A stretch of DNA of 64,000 nt from Comamonas sp009360615 (lineage in GTDB: Bacteria; Pseudomonadota; Gammaproteobacteria; Burkholderiales; Burkholderiaceae_C), in the NCBI RefSeq assembly GCF_035784015.1, contig NZ_JALKOW010000001.1; one strand, written 5' to 3'. The translations under genes and the position numbers were made by a program. Below, in pieces: positions 62,051-64,000 of the stretch. Numbering within the stretch: position 1 is the first letter of the stretch; each line of letters opens with the position of its first letter. A model generated the notes under the pieces. The model was given only the letters and a program-made list of their open reading frames with translations, was not told the origin of the DNA and did not search any database.

Positions 62051-64000
62051 ATGCCAGAAGCGCCGCACCGTCAACTGTTCAGAGACTACCCGCTGGATGG
62101 CGCGCTGCTGCGTTTCCACCCGGAAAGCGGCACCAGCATCCGCATTGAAAATGCTGAAACCCGGCATCTGCAGCGCGTGGCACCCCGGGTGGCCATGTTT
62201 GGCATTACCAATAAATGCAATCTGAGCTGTGACTTCTGCTCACGCGATGTGCAGCGCGAGAGCGCATGGACGGTCGATTCCGCCGCGCAGGTGCTGCAAG
62301 ATCTGAGCGCAGCCGGTGTGTTGGAGGTTGCGTTTGGCGGCGGCGAGCCTTTTGTCTTTCGCGGCTTTGCCGATCTGGTTCAGCAGCTGCATGAAACCAC
62401 GCCGCTGGCGCTGAATGTCACCACTAATGGCCTGCAGATTCGCCCAGGCAGCTTTGTGGCGTATGCGGGCCGCTTGGGGCAGGTGCGCATCTCTCTTTAT
62501 GACGACCCGCGCTGGCGCGATACGGCGCAGGTTTTGTCCAGCTATGGGCAAAGATGGGGCGCTAATCTGCTGGTCGATGCGGCAGTGCTGACTATGCTGC
62601 CCAGTCTGCTGGGGGAGTTGGCGGCACTGGGTTGCCACGATGTGTCGCTGCTCTCGTATATCGGTGCCGATATGCGCAGGCATTTGACGGCTGAGGGGCG
62701 GCTGCAACTGGCGGCCATGGTGCAGGATGCTCCGCTGCCTTGCCGCCTTTCTGTGTGCTTTGGCGATACCGTTCCATTGCCTCGCTTGTTTGATGGAGCG
62801 GACGGTAGCGGAGACTGCGGCGCGGGCGTGGATTTTGTGTCCATCACTCCTGATCAGCGCATGCAGGGTTGCTCGTTCCACGATGGCGGCCTGCCCGCGC
62901 GCAATGCGCAGGAGATTCTGGCGGGCTGGCAGCATCAGCGCTCGCGTCTGGCCCAGCCCAGTTTGCGTCATGGCTGTGCGGGCCGCAAACGGGCTGGCGT
63001 GCCGCAAACGCAGCGCGCCCATGCCGCGGCGCCATCCATACGGGTGTGGCAGGCGTTTTCGGGCAATAACAGTGGCGAATGTGTGATGGTGGCCAAGTTC
63101 GACACCATTAGCGATGCCAACAGCTATCTGGCGCAGCTGCTGCCAGCCTGGAGGCCGGAAGCAGACTATGCACCTGAATGGCAGCAGCTCTTTCAGGCGC
63201 AGGCCGTGGCCGGGCCGGGGCTGGCCTATGGCGAGATGCCGCGCGATTTGCTGGCCATTGGCCGATCAGTGCTGGCAATGGGCTACGGTCTGGAAGACCA
63301 GTTCCCCGAGCTGCGGGCGCTGGCCTGGAAGCAGGGTGCGGCGTCGATGTCCGGTGGCATACACAGCCATGAGGTGACGCTGCTGGCGGCAGTGCGCACC
63401 GCCGGTGCAGCTGAAGCCCTCAAGCTCGCTGCAGTCGAGTGGGCTGATGAATTCCAGGCCCGGCCGTTTGTTTATGGCGATACGCTGCTGCTGGCCATGG
63501 GCCTGATGGGGCAAGAGGGCGAGCTGGAGGCTTGCAAGCGCAAGCTGGAATCTTTGGCTGATGGGCGCCCTCTGGCCGTTGAAGTGCACTCTGATATTGT
63601 CAGCAGCGAGAACATGCTGGAGGTGATGAAGCGGCTCGGTGCGCAAATTCATCAGACGCCGAGGCTGGTGCTGCAGTTCTGGGATGGTGACCCTGCGGTG
63701 GCGCAGAAGAAAGCAGCGCATTTTGCCCAGATGGTGACCGAGGCCGAAGTGACTGTGGCTGCAGATTGTGTGCTGATCTCAGGCCTGAGTCGGCGCAAGC
63801 GGCTTGCGGTGCTCGCGTATCGCCAGGGGGCGACGGTCGGGGCCTTGGATACTGCTGAGTTGCAGGTGAGCGCGCGGTTGGTGCTGCCTGAGTTGCCCAG
63901 ACAAAAAGGCAAGCGTGCGATGCAGCCACCCATCGACATTGAGCTATTGCAGGATGAGCTGCGGCTAAGCCTTTGGCCCGGTGAGCAGTTGCAGGTGGCG
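62051..64000 (+). CDS. Radical SAM protein with long C-terminal extension, 3' end missing
   Basis: This frame is open for 650 codons to the window edge with no stop. Residues 46-130 hold a radical SAM core: Cys56-x3-Cys60-x2-Cys63 (KCNLSCDFC) binds the [4Fe-4S] cluster and GGGEP (96-100) is the AdoMet motif. Further cysteines at 256, 274 (QGCSFHDG) and 309 (HGCAG) look like a partial SPASM-type auxiliary site. Residues about 335-650 match nothing I know; they include NNSGECVMVAKFDTISDANSYL. An in-frame GTG at 62027 is another start. Codon use is more AT-tolerant than in neighbours. Such enzymes modify peptides or cofactors; the partner must lie to the right. Confidence 0.85.
   Translation, partial: MPEAPHRQLFRDYPLDGALLRFHPESGTSIRIENAETRHLQRVAPRVAMFGITNKCNLSCDFCSRDVQRESAWTVDSAAQVLQDLSAAGVLEVAFGGGEPFVFRGFADLVQQLHETTPLALNVTTNGLQIRPGSFVAYAGRLGQVRISLYDDPRWRDTAQVLSSYGQRWGANLLVDAAVLTMLPSLLGELAALGCHDVSLLSYIGADMRRHLTAEGRLQLAAMVQDAPLPCRLSVCFGDTVPLPRLFDGADGSGDCGAGVDFVSITPDQRMQGCSFHDGGLPARNAQEILAGWQHQRSRLAQPSLRHGCAGRKRAGVPQTQRAHAAAPSIRVWQAFSGNNSGECVMVAKFDTISDANSYLAQLLPAWRPEADYAPEWQQLFQAQAVAGPGLAYGEMPRDLLAIGRSVLAMGYGLEDQFPELRALAWKQGAASMSGGIHSHEVTLLAAVRTAGAAEALKLAAVEWADEFQARPFVYGDTLLLAMGLMGQEGELEACKRKLESLADGRPLAVEVHSDIVSSENMLEVMKRLGAQIHQTPRLVLQFWDGDPAVAQKKAAHFAQMVTEAEVTVAADCVLISGLSRRKRLAVLAYRQGATVGALDTAELQVSARLVLPELPRQKGKRAMQPPIDIELLQDELRLSLWPGEQLQVA

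Overview
The window reads as a GC-rich beta-proteobacterial chromosome segment, most likely Comamonas or a close Comamonadaceae relative. This rests on two Bug/TctC solute-binding proteins without membrane partners, the Burkholderiales families DUF3567 and DUF1840, many LysR, IclR and Liv-type uptake genes, and a GC-rich repeat just behind three genes. The genus is an inference from gene content. No rRNA, tRNA, CRISPR array, insertion sequence or prophage was seen.

Layout. 1-7.0 kb: 5' end of purU, a membrane GGDEF/EAL protein, a ChaN-like lipoprotein, an AbrB-family membrane protein, DUF3567 and DUF3108 proteins. 7.0-11.2 kb: IclR regulator divergent from an FAH-family hydrolase, a TraB/GumN protein and a Bug binding protein. 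11.2-17.8 kb: LysR regulator divergent from pirin, isochorismatase-like hydrolase, amidohydrolase, DoxX and an MFS exporter. 18-25 kb: dCache-GGDEF cyclase, molybdopterin oxidoreductase, an orphan Liv-type binding protein, an M20 amidohydrolase and an acyl-CoA-binding protein. 25.2-31 kb: a 2OG-Fe(II) oxygenase divergent from an NMT1-type ABC uptake operon that includes a nucleobase-type deaminase. The shared promoter region carries two mirror-image sigma-54 promoters. 31-36.4 kb: envelope genes (phosphoethanolamine transferase, lipoprotein peptidase, cyclopropane fatty acid synthase). 36.4-47.4 kb: a Bug protein, then a long minus-strand operon coding a complete Liv-type ABC importer between two acyl-CoA ligases, divergent from a Crp/Fnr regulator.

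47.5-51.8 kb: an RluF-like pseudouridine synthase with a long Arg/Asp/Gly-rich repeat extension, then htpG behind a sigma-32-type promoter. 51.8-59.7 kb: stress and efflux genes: soxR beside a RidA-MFS pair with a SoxR box, a second MFS pump beside a TetR regulator, a Gly/Val-rich lipoprotein, srkA, a 2H phosphoesterase, and ohrR-ohr with a clear operator. 59.7-64 kb: a SxxK serine hydrolase with an enoyl-CoA hydratase, then a large radical SAM protein open at the right edge. The edge genes purU and the radical SAM gene are both incomplete here.

The strongest leads are the symmetric sigma-54 divergent promoter with its presumed nitrogen-scavenging operon, the uncharacterised radical SAM protein with an extension of about 315 residues, and the SoxR-controlled RidA-MFS pair. 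All functions are read from sequence motifs and family knowledge; no database search was run.
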